From contig NC_090246.1 of the NCBI RefSeq assembly GCF_037325665.1, forward strand, positions 41,286,696 to 41,350,695: 64,000 nucleotides of DNA. The letters are read 5' to 3'. The notes under the pieces were generated by a model that was given only the letters and a program-made list of their open reading frames with translations, had not been told where the DNA came from and made no database searches. The translations under genes were made by a program, and so were the position numbers. Positions 1-11,622 of this stretch are shown piece by piece (position 1 is the first letter of the stretch; each line of letters starts with the position of its first letter). The DNA comes from Littorina saxatilis (taxonomy: Eukaryota > Mollusca > Gastropoda > Littorinimorpha > Littorinidae).

Positions 1-365
1 CCTGATGTGTGGGGTTTTTTTTTCAATACTTGATACAGTCGTATAGTGCCATATGGTTTTAACTGTCTGTGTCAGTCCATCGGTGAGAACTGTTTAACGC
101 ATCGACAAACGCATTTCTTTGTCTTCGTCTTGTTCTTCTTGCTATTTGTATAAAATTTCTTAATGTTCTTCTTTGTGCGTAAATGGAGTGTGGCTCGAGC
201 AGAGGGAGGTTGGTAGGCGGGAGGGTTGAGGGGGGGGGGGGTGGGGGTGGTAGGGGTTATTGTGTTAGATGAACCAGATTAAAGGGTACACGCAGCACCC
301 ACAGTTCACACAACGGCAACGACCAGTTTACCATCCCACGTGGTATAGTGGGACCCTCTTCTCAC

Positions 366-400
<35 letters not shown>

Positions 401-410
401 CACGCCCGCA

Positions 411-474
<64 letters not shown>

Positions 475-1299
475 GACTGGTCTGTCGTCATCCTCGTCGT
501 TGCGATTCATTCAAAGATGCAAAGATTTTCGTTGTTGATACAAAGGGACTTGACGCTCACTTTCTGCACGCTGAGAACGCCACTTCCTACAGTGACGCTG
601 AGAACGTTCAAAAATACCATCAAAATATTAATTCTGCCCTACAGCGTTTTAGTTGGTCCATGATGGGTCCAACCATTTGTTTTCCTAATTTATGTCAAGC
701 CTCTGATGCCAAGAAATTGAGTGAAGCCGACCCGCTTTGAATTTTCAACTGTAATATGACTAAGGAGTTACGCCCCTTATCCGTTCGTTATCAAAGCCTT
801 GTGTAGGGAACGTCATGGCTTTGAGTTCAAAGTGGCGCTTATGTGTGTTCGTTCGTATGTATGTCTTTGTGTGTCTGACCTACCTACTTGACGTATAGTT
901 TCAATATATTTAAATTAAGCTTACATTTACCACAGTCAAAGTACAATTTAGTTTCTTTTTCCTACCGTTTAGTGCAGTACTTTTATACGTATGTACTGTT
1001 TGTTTTTATTGATGCTCAAGCAGAAGAGTGCACTTTTCCGTAAACTTACTAAATGAACAGTGAAAGTGATTCGCATTCAATGATCTTTCTAGCTGTCTGC
1101 AAAGACTTTGGCACGAAGAAAACGTTAAATGATGGTTAAAAATTCAGTTTGAGTCAGTGAATATGGACAAATACAAATCCTGGTCGGATGGCTCAGAGTA
1201 AAAATCAAAACTCTCATTCCTTTACTCCGAATATAATTATGCTGAATGCTTCTTTTGTGCTCATTCTTTCTTTCTTTCTTCCTTTTTATCTGTCTTCTC
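1..1299. other. non-coding stretch, microsatellite only
   Basis: No gene is visible. A (CA)n tract fills about 361-472 and creates spurious His-Thr reading frames. A G-rich run lies at about 227-253. Confidence 0.6.
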
Positions 1300-1365
1300 T
1301 TTTTACATTTAGTCAAGTTTTGACTAAATGTTTTAACATAGAGGAGGAATCGAGATGAGGGTAGT

Positions 1366-1370
<5 letters not shown>

Positions 1371-1396
<26 letters not shown>
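1371..1396. repeat. (GT)n microsatellite
   Basis: Simple GT run inside repeat A1, in the place where copy A3 has (CA)n on the other strand. The microsatellite is therefore an inherited part of family A. Confidence 0.8.
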
Positions 1397-1399
<3 letters not shown>

Positions 1400-1485
1400 G
1401 TCATTCCGAGAAAACTACTGGACCGATCTTCATGAAACTTCACATGAGAGTTCCTGAGTATATTAATATCCCCAGACGTGTTTTT

Positions 1486-1791
1486 GGCTCACGTAAGTGT
1501 AGCCTATGCGATGCTAACTTTTGTCTGTCTGTGCGTGCGTGCGTGCGTGCGTGCGTATGTATGTATGTATGTATGTATGTCTGTGGTAGAAACTTTAACA
1601 TTTGAAGACGTCACAACATTTGAAGACGTCACATTATGACGTAAGAGGGTTAGACGTCACGCGAAGGAATTACTGAAAGTCTCGGTCATTGTTATTTTGC
1701 CGAGCGGGCCGAGACTAGTTTTTTCTTCGAAATCGGCCATTCAGATCTAGATCTACTGTCTCGCTTTCTTGCACAGTGTCACCTATGCCGC

Positions 1792-1842
<51 letters not shown>

Positions 1843-1912
1843 CGAAGTGATTGAGTTTGTGTTACTGTTTGTCGATTTCTTTCGTGAGCCTTGAAGGCTT
1901 CGCCTCTTGTTC
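1486..1912 (-). mobile_element. element C, nested in family-A copy A1
   Basis: Insertion of about 427 bp whose ends, read on the minus strand, are AACAAGAGGCGAAGCC...GGCTCAC and GTGAGCC followed by A's. It contains two tandem copies of an ~18-bp unit with GACGTCAC (about 1600-1631) and (GT)n tracts. The subterminal inverted repeat GGCTCAC/GTGAGCC and the AACAAGA start link it to family B. No coding capacity. Confidence 0.55.
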
Positions 1913-2220
1913 TTTTTTTGTTTGTTGATAAAATGTCTTTGATGACGTCATATCCGGCTTTTTTGTGAAACAGAAACAGATTTAAAATTGATTGCATTGT
2001 ATTCCTTGTCTTCTCCTATATTCAAAAATATATAGATATGTCATGTTTGCTCTAAAAATGTGCTCAGAATGAAAGAAAATAGGTTCAGTAAGTACTACGG
2101 ACGCGTGGTTAGCGGCCGAGACTATCTGAATGTAGTCTCGGCGATGATTGGTTTGTAGTGTTGATCTTCACTAAATGTTTTTATATCGCTTCACGCGACT
2201 TGTTTAGTTCTCTTGCTACT

Positions 2221-2638
2221 AACCCCCCGCGGGTGAGGGGGAGTCCCATATTGGTTGGGACGAGAAAGAATTTACCCGATGCTACCCAGCATGTCGTGGG
2301 AGGCGACTAACGGTTCTGTTTCTCCTTTTGCCCTTGTTAAGTGTTTCTTGTATAGAATATGGTCAATGTTTGTAAAGATTTTAGTCAAGCAGTATGTAAG
2401 AGATGTTAAGTCCTTTGTACTGGAAACTTGCATTCTCCAAGTAAGGTCATATATTGTACTACGTTGCAAGCCCCTGGAGCAATTTTTTGATTGGTGCTTT
2501 TGTGAACAAGAAACAATTAACAAGTGGCTCTATCCCATCTCCCCCCTTTCCCCTATCCCATCTCCCCCCTTTCCCCGTCGCGATATAACCTTGAATGGTT
2601 GAAAACGACGTTAAACACCAAATAAAGAAAGAAAGAAA
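2221..2638 (+). repeat. SINE-like interspersed repeat S2, copy 1
   Basis: About 415 bp starting with a CCCCCCGCGGG motif and ending GACGTTAAACACCAAATAAAG plus an (AAAG)n tail; a second copy lies reversed at 18243-18615. A 24-bp block beginning CTATCCCATC is tandemly duplicated in this copy. Length, A-rich tail and lack of inverted ends suggest a retroposed SINE, but no clear RNA polymerase III boxes were identified. It carries short chance reading frames. Confidence 0.65.
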
Positions 2639-3284
2639 AGAAAGACTTCTGTTTCTGCATTATGGAGAGCAAGAACGAGAAGAAGAAAAAAGTATGTTCT
2701 TGTTTTGTCCATCAGCCCCCGCATCGGCAGTACACACTCAAGCCATCTCTGACTGAGTCGACTGGGCCAATCACAACAGAAAGGGATTCATTCAGACCCG
2801 AAGATCTGTTGGCCACCATTAGCACGGACAATTGATTGGTCATCCTTCACACTTATGGCGGCGCTGTCCTGCGGCATGTTTGTCCAGCGTGGCCAAAGCT
2901 CCTGAGGTCAAAAAGCCAGACAAACGCCGTCAGTGCGCAAAACCGGAAGCGATGACGGAAGTGCGCGCTGGTGGACGATGGGAAAAACTGCGCTGGACTG
3001 ATGAGACAAGGCTCATGAGCCCCAATGAAACTAATGAAGCTCGTTTTGATCGAGATCAGGCGTGTTCAGTTGTGCGTGTGCGGTCAGGTTGGGGCCGGAC
3101 ACGACAGATGGGCGGGTGAGGGAGGGCCGGGGTGGAGGGTGGCGACAATGGACAGTAAGGTCCGGAAGTACGCGGATGACACATACGGGCGGCTGGATGG
3201 TCAACGGCTGAGTCGGCTGAGAAGTCACTGCTTTTGGAGCGAAATGAAGTCTGTGCGGGCTAACAGTTTTCAGTGTCTGTTTTT
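2639..3284. other. non-coding stretch
   Basis: No recognisable gene or repeat. Two overlapping open frames of 95 and 99 codons lack any recognisable motif. Confidence 0.4.
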
Positions 3285-3296
3285 ATTATTTGTTTG

Positions 3297-3646
3297 TTTG
3301 TTTGTTTGTTCGTTCATGGGCTGAAACTCCCACGGCTTTTACGTGTATGACCGTTTTTACCCCGCCATTTAGGCAGCCATACGCCGCTTTCGGAGGAAGC
3401 ATGCTGGGTATTTTCGTGTTTCTATAACCCACCGAACTCTGACATGGATTACAGGATCTTTTTCGTGCGCACTTGGTCTTGTGCTTGCGTGTATACACAC
3501 GGGGGTGTTCGGACACCGAGGAGAGTCTGCACACAAAGTTGACTCTGAGAAATAAATCTCTCGCCGAACGTGGGGACGAACTCACGCTGACAGCGGCCAA
3601 CTGGATACAAATCCAGCGCGCTACCGACTGAGCTACATCCCCGCCC
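3297..3646 (-). repeat. tRNA-derived SINE (tRNA-Thr-like head) with 12-bp target duplication
   Basis: Read on the minus strand, a tRNA-like head begins GGGGATGTAGCTCAGTCGG (box A) and continues to GTGAGTTCGTCCCC (box B). The anticodon loop TTTGTAT would read TGT (Thr). A conserved body and an (AACA)n tail follow. The 12-bp direct repeat ATTATTTGTTTG at 3285-3296 and 3647-3658 is the target-site duplication, so this is a fairly young retroposon and not a functional tRNA gene. Confidence 0.85.
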
Positions 3647-3844
3647 ATTATTTGTTTGATTCCATGGTTGATTCAGCGAATCGTAGTTTTGTTCATTGAG
3701 CATGCTATTGTCTGGTTATGTGGAGAGAATTAACAGTGATACTATGAGTTATTATGGGGGCCAGGAGGCCCCCATTTATACGGATAGTTTCGAGGTTGAC
3801 CATGGGCAGCGCCATTTTGTTGTGAAATACGTCATCAGTTTGTG

Positions 3845-4032
3845 TACACAGGAAGTTGTGACATCCGTCACCCTATGGGAGGGGTGAAGGCAACCTTGTT
3901 CATCAGTAGAAAGTTGTGAAATCCGTCACCCTATGGGAGGGGTGAAGGCAAAATTGGTCATCACTGAGTTTGTGTAACACAGGAAGTTGTGAAATACGTC
4001 ACCCTATGGGAGGGGTGACGGCAAAATTGTTC
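3845..4032 (+). repeat. three-copy minisatellite, unit about 60-85 bp
   Basis: Three near-identical blocks contain GTCACCCTATGGGAGGGGTG, each preceded by AAGTTGTGAAAT or a close variant and followed by GAAGGCAA or similar. Spacing is uneven, because one unit carries an extra GTTTGTGTAACACAGG stretch. Confidence 0.75.
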
Positions 4033-4082
4033 AACAAAAACATCATAGGCCGAACTGTGCAGGGTTAACCGCAACAAACTCA

Positions 4083-4850
4083 AACCATTCATTCCACTCT
4101 GCATTTGAGTGACTTATAAACCAACATTTTTATGTCTTATTTTCAGCACAGGTGTAGGAAAAATCATGAACCAAAATGTTATTTATGTTGTAATTTAACA
4201 TTTGTTTTACAAATGTAACCATGGTCTTTCAAACATACAGTGACATTAAACATTGTTATGTTAAAAAAAAAAAGAAGAAAAAGAAAAGCTTTTGTGCACA
4301 AATCAGAAAATACATTGTACATTTTACCTACAGGCCAAACAAGAGATCCAAGCAAGTTGCACTGATCTAAAAATATATTTGTCAAAAAGAGGCGCTTGCA
4401 TTTGGATGTGTCCAATGATAGTAGGTTTGGTTGTGATCAATCAGAATAATGTAGGAATACAAATGTATGACAGTTTGGTATGATGACATGTAATTCACAT
4501 ATGCTGAAATATAAAATTATACATCATATAATATTAATATGGCTGTTGCCATGACCATGAACCCCAAGAAAGGTTTAATGTTATGTAAATCAAAATACCA
4601 AAATCAAGCACCTATTAATCTGGTCTACGGCGCGGGAAGATTAAGGCCTTCGTAAACGTTCAACGTTGGCCAATAATGACTGATTTTAACAATGTTGTGT
4701 CGTTTTGTATTATGTTGTATTTTGTTGATCAATTGATAAATATGTCTTCCCAACATATTACAAATCAAACAGAAATAAAGTCTTAGAGAACTACAATAAT
4801 TATTGTTGCCGTCAAAACCTTGCAAGGCCTCAACCGTTCTCACGAGATCA
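4083..4850. other. non-coding AT-rich stretch
   Basis: No gene or organised repeat seen. Confidence 0.5.
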
Positions 4851-4858
4851 GTTACATT

Positions 4859-4859
4859 T

Positions 4860-4934
<75 letters not shown>

Positions 4935-5040
4935 GTATGTCTTTGTCTGTGTCTCCCTCTGAGTCTCTCCGCTTCTGTCTTTCTATGTCTGTCTCTGTCT
5001 ATGTGTGTGTGTGTGTGTGTGACAGTGTGTGTGTGTGTGT

Positions 5041-5084
<44 letters not shown>

Positions 5085-5100
5085 TTCTCTCTCTCTCTCA
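4859..5100. repeat. compound (CT)n/(GT)n microsatellite
   Basis: Long CT runs at 4859-4927 and 5043-5100 flank a GT-rich centre. They give rise to Ser-Leu and Arg-Glu low-complexity frames that are not genes. Confidence 0.9.
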
Positions 5101-6030
5101 TCTGACTCTTGGCACACAGGTCAACGCAGAGGTTAACTTGAGTGCACGTGTACCTGTTGGGCGCAAAGTAAGAATCCGGGGCAGAGTTGGAATAATCGGT
5201 ATTTCCCAAAACCTCATTTGATTTCCAACAAAGCGCCGCATTTCCGGAAACGAGCTGCCTCGTTCTAGAAATGGCAACCCTTCGACTGGCAAAAAAAAGT
5301 ATACCCTTTTCACAGGTCATGAATAAGGTATATGAAAAAGCAAGGTCTTATACAGGGGAAGTCTTGAATTGGGGGTGTGGGGGTACACTGTGTAACAATT
5401 ATCTCAGTGACACTCAGCGCATGCAGCTAGCTTGTTGCTGCTGTCTCGATCTATTTTGAACACAATGAATTTTTTTTCTCAGAGTAGAGTGTTAGTTTGT
5501 TACAACAGGCTGAAATCATCTTTAATTTGAATCAACATTTTGCAACAATCAATCACCTCAATATAGCGCACAGACTTGCACATTACGTTTCAAGAGCCTA
5601 GATTACCATACTGTACATGCAGTGACAAGAGCCTACTCAATAAAGGGACGTAATGCTGTCTCTGCAGCCCAGAGAGACTGTGAGTTTAATATATAATCAG
5701 TTAAGACTGGGTAAAAAAAATATTACAATCGATAGTTACCAGTGAAACTGAAGTTATATCGGAACACTCTTGTTGTGTTTTTGTTGTTGTAAAATGTAAG
5801 ATCTGAAACGTTAAAAATTACGTAAAATTGGTGCGCTTTGGTCGAGTGGGATGGGTCGTTGAACTGTGTTGTTACAACCCGCCGAAGTTATCAAAAGTGT
5901 TTTTGCTTTTTGTAATTCGGTTGGTTTGGTGCGTTATACAATGCATCTGCTTTTTCAAGACTAAGCATTGATCTCATAGGCCATCATGACTTGTATCATT
6001 TTACATCGCATTCTAAGAAAGAGCAGAATT
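5101..6030. other. non-coding stretch
   Basis: No gene is visible. The block 5207-5240 (TTTCCAACAAAGCGCCGCA...CCGGAAA) is related to one arm of the palindrome at about 6072-6128. Confidence 0.4.
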
Positions 6031-6067
6031 CTCACTATGCGCGCGATACATTTCTAGAATCGCGTAG

Positions 6068-6128
6068 CGCAAAGTTGGAATTCCTACAATGGCGGCCATT
6101 GTTAGAATTCCAACAAAGCGCAGGTCAT
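6068..6128. repeat. short palindrome centred on GGCGGCC
   Basis: GCGCAAAGTTGGAATTC... pairs with ...GAATTCCAACAAAGCGC around ACAATGGCGGCCATTGT. This gives a stem of about 27 bp with a few mismatches and essentially no loop. Confidence 0.7.
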
Positions 6129-6204
6129 TTCCGGAAAAGCGCCGATGACGAGATGGGTCGCAACATACCTAGGAGGGGGGTGATTTCTTGAATTAGCTGA
6201 GGGC

Positions 6205-6345
6205 GGAAGGAAATCGCTCACCTTCCACGTCCAAAACGTAGTGATATTGACACGCCAGATTAGTGCGGTGGCGTATTGTGCTAAGCAGGAAAGCGCGCTT
6301 TTCTGCCGGTATTCTTGTTAACTTCGCAATTTCCGGGAAACATCC
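6205..6345 (+). repeat. fragment of a family-A repeat
   Basis: The block from GGAAATCGCTCACC to AAGCAGGAAAGCGCGCTTT matches about 20938-21055 of copy A2 at high identity, isolated from the rest of the element. Confidence 0.65.
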
Positions 6346-7133
6346 ACTTTCACTTTGAGACTGTTCTGTTTACATTCGACACTATCAAAACCACTTTGCA
6401 ATACTGAAATAATTTTTTCTGTGTTCGAAAGCTACAGCCAATCCTTATTATGTCCCCTTAGGTACAGTTTTATAACATTATTGGCACATGTAAACAATAA
6501 GAATTAATTAATGAACGCTACGAAAAGGGCAGCCTTTAACCTCCCTGTTGTCACTCAGCATTTTTTTTTTATTCTCATCCACACTTTCAGCACTTCCCCC
6601 ACCCGCCCTCCCTATCTCAGATGCAATTTGTAAATCACGTTTTCAGCCTTCAATCCACTATTTAACATAGTAAGTCAAGCTTTTCAAATCAAATTAATAA
6701 TTGCTTTGATGTTTTGCTGATGTTCATCAATTTATTATTTAATAAAGATCTCATGGTTCAAAATTTCATATGTTTTTTCAAAAACGTGCGTGTGTTCCAT
6801 TTCAAACTAACCTCACTGATGTGAACTCCATTATTACTGTCACATCTGTTTTACAAATTACACCCATAATCCAAACCAACGCGCAAACACACACACACAC
6901 CACAACTACACACATATGAACTCGTTACCATTAGCCAACGCTCGTCACAACACTGTCAGTCTCAAGTCTAAATAATAATAGTATAAATCATAACTAATTT
7001 TCTTCACACCATCATAGACATAATGTTGCTTCACATATTCTTTGTACAATCGTTAGTTTTCACAATAAATATTGCATTACTGTAAGTGTCTTCTTTTTCT
7101 TTAACAATGTCTTTCCAAAAACAAAACTCAATA
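6346..7133. other. non-coding AT-rich stretch
   Basis: No gene or organised repeat seen. Confidence 0.5.
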
Positions 7134-10100
7134 GTGGGGCTCCTATGTTGCAAAATCATTCAAATCATGCAACAAACACCAAATTAAGCAAATATGAAGA
7201 GTTTTATGTGCTTAACAAAACCTGATACAGAGCCATCGCGAAAAATAAAAAATGGGTAGTTTTTAAACAATTTTTCAAAATGGCCGCCAGTGTAAACGGT
7301 TGGGTATGTTAGGCATATTTCACTTCATGTGATTAACAGCAAATTTGGCGTAAATGGACATTTACTTTTGCTTAACAAAACCTGATACAGAGCCACCGTG
7401 AAAAAATTAAGAAATCAGTAGTTTTTTTACAATTTTCAAAATGGCCGCCAATAAAAGGGTATTTAGGCATTTTTGATGCTACAAGACATTCTCTTGCAAT
7501 AGAAACTAACACAAACACATTTTTAAACAAAACAATACATGTATTGTTGGTGCAGAGAATGATTGGACGGTGTGGGTGGCAGGGCTGAAGAATTTGTGGA
7601 TTACCTAAACTGTGCAAAAATAAATATATTGCACCAATTTTCATACCAAAACGAAAACATTCATTCCTGTGCTGTTATATTCAATGTATGCTATTGAGGG
7701 CACTCAACTTGGCTAACTGGAACACTTTTAAGATAAAAGGTGGCCTTTACATGGGTTATTTGACCGCCGCCCAAATAAGGGTACCCCCAAAATAAAACTG
7801 ATAAAAATGTAATGTATCAACTCAAAAGTCGACTAAAATTCATAATCGCTGTATTTCGAAAACGTTGTTTGTTCTCATGTGTTTACACAACTAGCACATT
7901 CCGGCAAGTGTCTATACTCAAAAGAAACTTTGGCAGTACTTGAAACAACCATCTGTCATATATACATGCGAAGTCAAAAATATGTGGGATGTAAGTCAAC
8001 AAACCTGTGGCAGTTTTTAAAATATTATTTCGTGAAGATTTGAAAGTGTACTCAAACGGTTGAACTACGCCTCGTGCGTACACACACATTCCTGAAAGTT
8101 TCAACGCAACCCACTTGGTCATTGCTAAAATACATGGATTTTAGTTGACTTGGGTATCCCTCAAATTTGACACATAAACATCTCATCCGTGAGATCGACA
8201 CATACATCAGTAGGTACAATGGCACAACACTAGAAATATGCAAGATGGCGAAATAAAACAACCTGTTCTGGATGGATAATCAAGTTGACTTTCTCTTCGT
8301 ATACAACAGTGACCCAGTTGTGCCTCAGGAATTGTCGTCGGCTTTTTAAAAGGTACCCGAAGTTTTTGTCACATCTCTTTGTCACGTCAAGGGTATCCTT
8401 ATTTTGATGGCGTAAATGATGATGTTAAAAAAAATGTGCCAGATAGCGAAGATGCGAGCCTTTAATGGCATAGACAGTTTGAATAAAATGACACAGGAAT
8501 AAAAGTTTGAGTTGGGGTATGAAAATGGGTGCAATAATATTTTTGCACAGTTTAGATGCTGACAGTTTTCACAGGCATGCAAGCACATTTGCAGAGAGCT
8601 GTGCTCTGCAGTCCTTCTTAGCAGCATTTGCAGCGTTTTGTTGTACAGCTCTTCTTGCAGGCACACCTCATGAGTTCTCGGCACACGCTGGATACCTCTT
8701 GAAAGCTCGTCCAGAATGACTCCCACTTTCCAGCCTTGAACTGCCAGCCCACAGAGTTTGGAAGTCTAATAGGTAGATGGCTCTTCTCAATCTCATGTCC
8801 TGCAGCAGCACCTCACTTGTAAGGGGATTATGGTCAATTTGGCAGCTCTTTTTACTGAAGAGGTACCGTCTAGCACTGTTTACACCCAGTACGTTGCTGG
8901 TTTTGTCCTACAAATGTACACCAAAAAGCTCTTGTGCTGCCCTGTCAGTGGTACTCAGCTTACAAAGAGGAGCAGACAACCTGAAGAAAGTTTGAGTGAC
9001 GTCTTCAAATGCTTGCCATACTTCCCAAGCCTTCTGATTCCCCAATACCATTGAAGAACGACATAGTGTCACAGCCTGTAAGGCTATGCAAAATGGGCAG
9101 ACAGGGTGACTTCTCTTGGCCAATGGCTTTGGCAATGTGGCGATACACTTCACGAGCAGAAAAAAACGCAACACAGCTGGAATGAGAAGCAGACTGTCTG
9201 GTGCAGGAAATCAGCCTGTGGTACCCTTCACACAAAAGATGAAAAGTGACATTTTTATTTGAATGTATTTGAATAATGTTTACTATCTCAGAGAGTCGGT
9301 CAAAGCCGGGTTAGCAAGTCTTCACACAACAGACCAAAATGAAAAAAAATTGTATTTCATGAATTCGTATAATTCTTACTGTTTCAGGTTAAAAAACAAA
9401 CAAACACAGTTTCCAGTGACCCAACTGATTCTGGAATCTTTCTGACCGCTACATTTATTCGCTTCAAACAGTCGCTAACAGAATGTTGACCATAGTGAGG
9501 GTTCGTACGTTAAACCCATCAAATTCACAGAGGTCGCTTACAAATGATGTGCAAACATGTTCCAATTAATACAAATAAAAAAATCTTACTGTTAAGATGT
9601 ATTAGGTAACAAACCTTGATACAGTGGTACTAGTGAAATCGGCTCCCTTCTGTGGCACCGGAATAAATGCAGAACGCTTGTTCCCAGGAACCGGCATGTG
9701 GTGTAACTCTTGTATATATCCTGTAAAAATAAAATTCACACCAATGCACGGTCAACTTAAAATAAGCAAAAGGATGAGAAACAAGCAACAAACCAAAATT
9801 GTAAAACTCAAAGAGCGGTACCTCTTCATTTTTCAAAACCACTTATCTCATTTGATTAGCATACACTGTATGCTTTTGTCTGTTACCTACCGTCTTTGAA
9901 AGTTTGATCACAACACTGTAAAGACATGGGGAGTGGAGTGTTTTTATCTCCAGCTGGTCATCCTACTATCTGGCCTACCCTCACTCAGTTTTTGACTCTA
10001 CCCCTCCCCACCTTATGGAAGTCCTTAACGTAGGCAGGACTAATCATTTATCATACCATGAACAATCTCTTTCTCCTCGCCTTTTATTCAAAGTTCGTTT

Positions 10101-10740
10101 AATCTGTTTAAAATCACCAGCGTGGCGATCATGATTTCCTTACTTGTAATCAACAGATAGATCTAGATCTATCAGCATCACAATCCAGCTTGATGAGCTA
10201 TTGCAAGATTACTCTGCATTTCAGCGCTTCACCCGATGAATAACAGACCCCAGGGGAGAATTAAACAGTAAAATGATGTGACATTGGTGAATGGATGCGT
10301 ATTCTTGAAAACTTACCTTCAGAAACGTTGTTTTCGCTCAAATCAAAACACGCAATGTTGCGGAGGCCGCCATCTTGAATTTTCATGCTGCGGATATATA
10401 AAATTCTAAAAACGATCAAATTAAATACCAGAACACAAAAATACCCATAAGAGTATTTATGTCATGCATGTGTTATCAGCAGACAACTTCTGGTGCATGG
10501 TAAACCATTGAATTTTACATTTGCTGAGTTGGGAATATTTACTGCTGAGCGCTTTTGGAACGAATTTCGTCTGCTGTAAATGCAGCCTTTTATTCCCTAT
10601 CAAAGACAAAAAAAACGATTTCTGAAGTGGCTCTGTATCTGAAATCCCTTAAATAATTATAAGGAACAATACCACAAAGTATGATGTTTGTTGCAAGATG
10701 TGAATGATTTATGAGTGCGTCTGCAACATACGAGCCCCAC
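7134..10740 (-). mobile_element. degenerate DNA transposon with terminal inverted repeats
   Basis: Terminal inverted repeats start GTGGGGCTCCTATGTTGC (7134) and, reversed, GTGGGGCTCGTATGTTGCA (10740). They continue imperfectly for 100 bp or more through ATGCAACAAACA and GATACAGAGCCA. The flanks carry TA on both sides; if the ends are taken as TAGTGGGG, the flanking repeat is CAA. Inside are a directly repeated subterminal block (about 7205-7310 and 7366-7475, both with AAAATGGCCGCCA), a second inverted pair (7604-7830 against 8340-8570), and remains of an open reading frame on the minus strand. Superfamily not assigned. Confidence 0.7.
8555..9250 (-). pseudogene. broken transposon-associated protein gene (LTGCDT-motif, Cys-rich end)
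   Basis: The minus strand encodes recognisable blocks in more than one frame: PILHSLTGCDTMSFFNGIG, then KAWEVWQAFEDVTQTFFRL, then a cysteine cluster RCACKKSCTTKRCKC followed by LCKC. The order 'H-x-L-T-G-C-D-T ... W-x-x-F ... CxCK-rich end' recurs in repeated uncharacterised proteins of cnidarians and molluscs. It lies inside the inverted-repeat element, so it is probably that element's own gene, now dead. Function unknown. Confidence 0.5.
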
Positions 10741-10742
10741 TA

Positions 10743-11095
10743 CAAAGACCACAAAAGCTATTGCAACCTACTCCTATCTCTCGTCTCTCTTCCTGGGTAC
10801 AATGGTACCTAAGACTTACATTCAAATGCTTACATTTCCATGCTACCCACATTGTCAAAATATCAATAATTATTCAAAACAAATGTTAACTACTACCTAA
10901 CTTCATTTCAGACCCACACCCATTATTATACACACATTTCACATTTAAACCATTAGTCGGCCCCCTGTCGATATTCATCGACTAAGTTCCTTGTTTCTAA
11001 TATGCTGACTGTTAGCAAATGATAACAGGCATGTCGAGAAAAAAGATATCAAGCATGAGCCTTTTAGGCGAATGCTGATATCGTTTGTGAGACAT
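10743..11095. other. non-coding stretch
   Basis: No gene or repeat recognised. Confidence 0.5.
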
Positions 11096-11622
11096 GACTG
11101 GGTGGCCGAGTGGTAACGCACTTGCGCTCGGAAGCGAGAGGTTGCGAGTTCGACCCTGGGTCAGGGCGTTAGCAATTTTCTCCCCCCTTTCCTAACCTAG
11201 GTGGTGGGTTCAAGTGCTAGTCTTTCGGATGAGACGAAAAACCGAGGTCCCTTCGTGTACACTACATTGGGGTGTGCACGTTAAAGATCCCACGATTGAC
11301 AAAAGGGTCTTTCCTGGCAAAATTGTATAGGCATAGATAAAAATGTCCACCAAAATACCCGTGTGACTTGGAATAATAGGCCGTGAAAAGTAGGATATGC
11401 GCCGAAATGGCTGCGATCTGCTGGCCGATGTGAATGCGTGATGTAGGCCTATTGTGAAAAAAATTCCATCTCACACGGCATCAATAAATCCCTGCGCCTT
11501 GAATATGTGCGCGATATAAATTGCATAAAAATAAAAAATAAAAATACAAATAAAATCCCTGCGCTTAGAACTGTACCCACGGAATACGCGCGATATAAGC
11601 CTCATATTGATTGATTGATTGA
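11096..11622 (+). repeat. tRNA-derived SINE (tRNA-Ser-like head), copy 1
   Basis: Starts GACTGGGTGGCCGAGTGGT (box A) and continues through TTGCGCTCGGAAGCGAGAGG, an anticodon arm reading GGA (Ser), to GGTTGCGAGTTCGACCC (box B). The body includes GATGAGACGAAAAACCGAGG and GTTAAAGATCCCACG. The end has GCGCGATATAAG plus a (GATT)n tail. The near-identical copy 2 is at 63195-63654. The 3' end resembles that of the LINE at 21086. Confidence 0.88.

Larger units (their letters stand above)
1300..2207 (-). repeat. family-A interspersed repeat, copy A1, interrupted by element C
   Basis: Inverted copy of the repeat that is cleaner at 57569-58405. Its end (in element sense) carries the hairpin ACATTTAGTCAA / TTGACTAAATGT at about 1304-1331. 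The start motif AAACAAGTCGCGT reads on the minus strand near 2205. Shared blocks include the text around 'ccggatatgacgtcatc' (about 1940-1965) and 'gaccgatcttcatgaaa' (about 1421-1440). It is split at 1486-1912 by another element. Confidence 0.7.

Noticed and set aside
269-740. Open frames rich in His-Thr and Cys-Val
   Set aside because: They are translations of the (CA)n microsatellite at about 361-472; the same applies to frames at 43571-44350, 52522-52791 and 53648-53892.
2255-2602. 115-codon plus-strand frame
   Set aside because: It lies wholly inside the SINE-like repeat S2, and the second copy of that repeat at 18243-18615 does not keep the frame.
3570-3646. Possible tRNA-Thr gene on the minus strand
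   Set aside because: A SINE body, (AACA)n tail and 12-bp target duplication show it is a retroposon head.
4625-5320. 231-codon minus-strand frame
   Set aside because: The middle is the (CT)n/(GT)n tract read as Arg-Glu; the ends carry no motif and no splice support.
11096-11170. Possible tRNA-Ser gene (also at 63195)
   Set aside because: It is the head of a SINE: the body and tail follow in both copies, with no independent tRNA 3' end.
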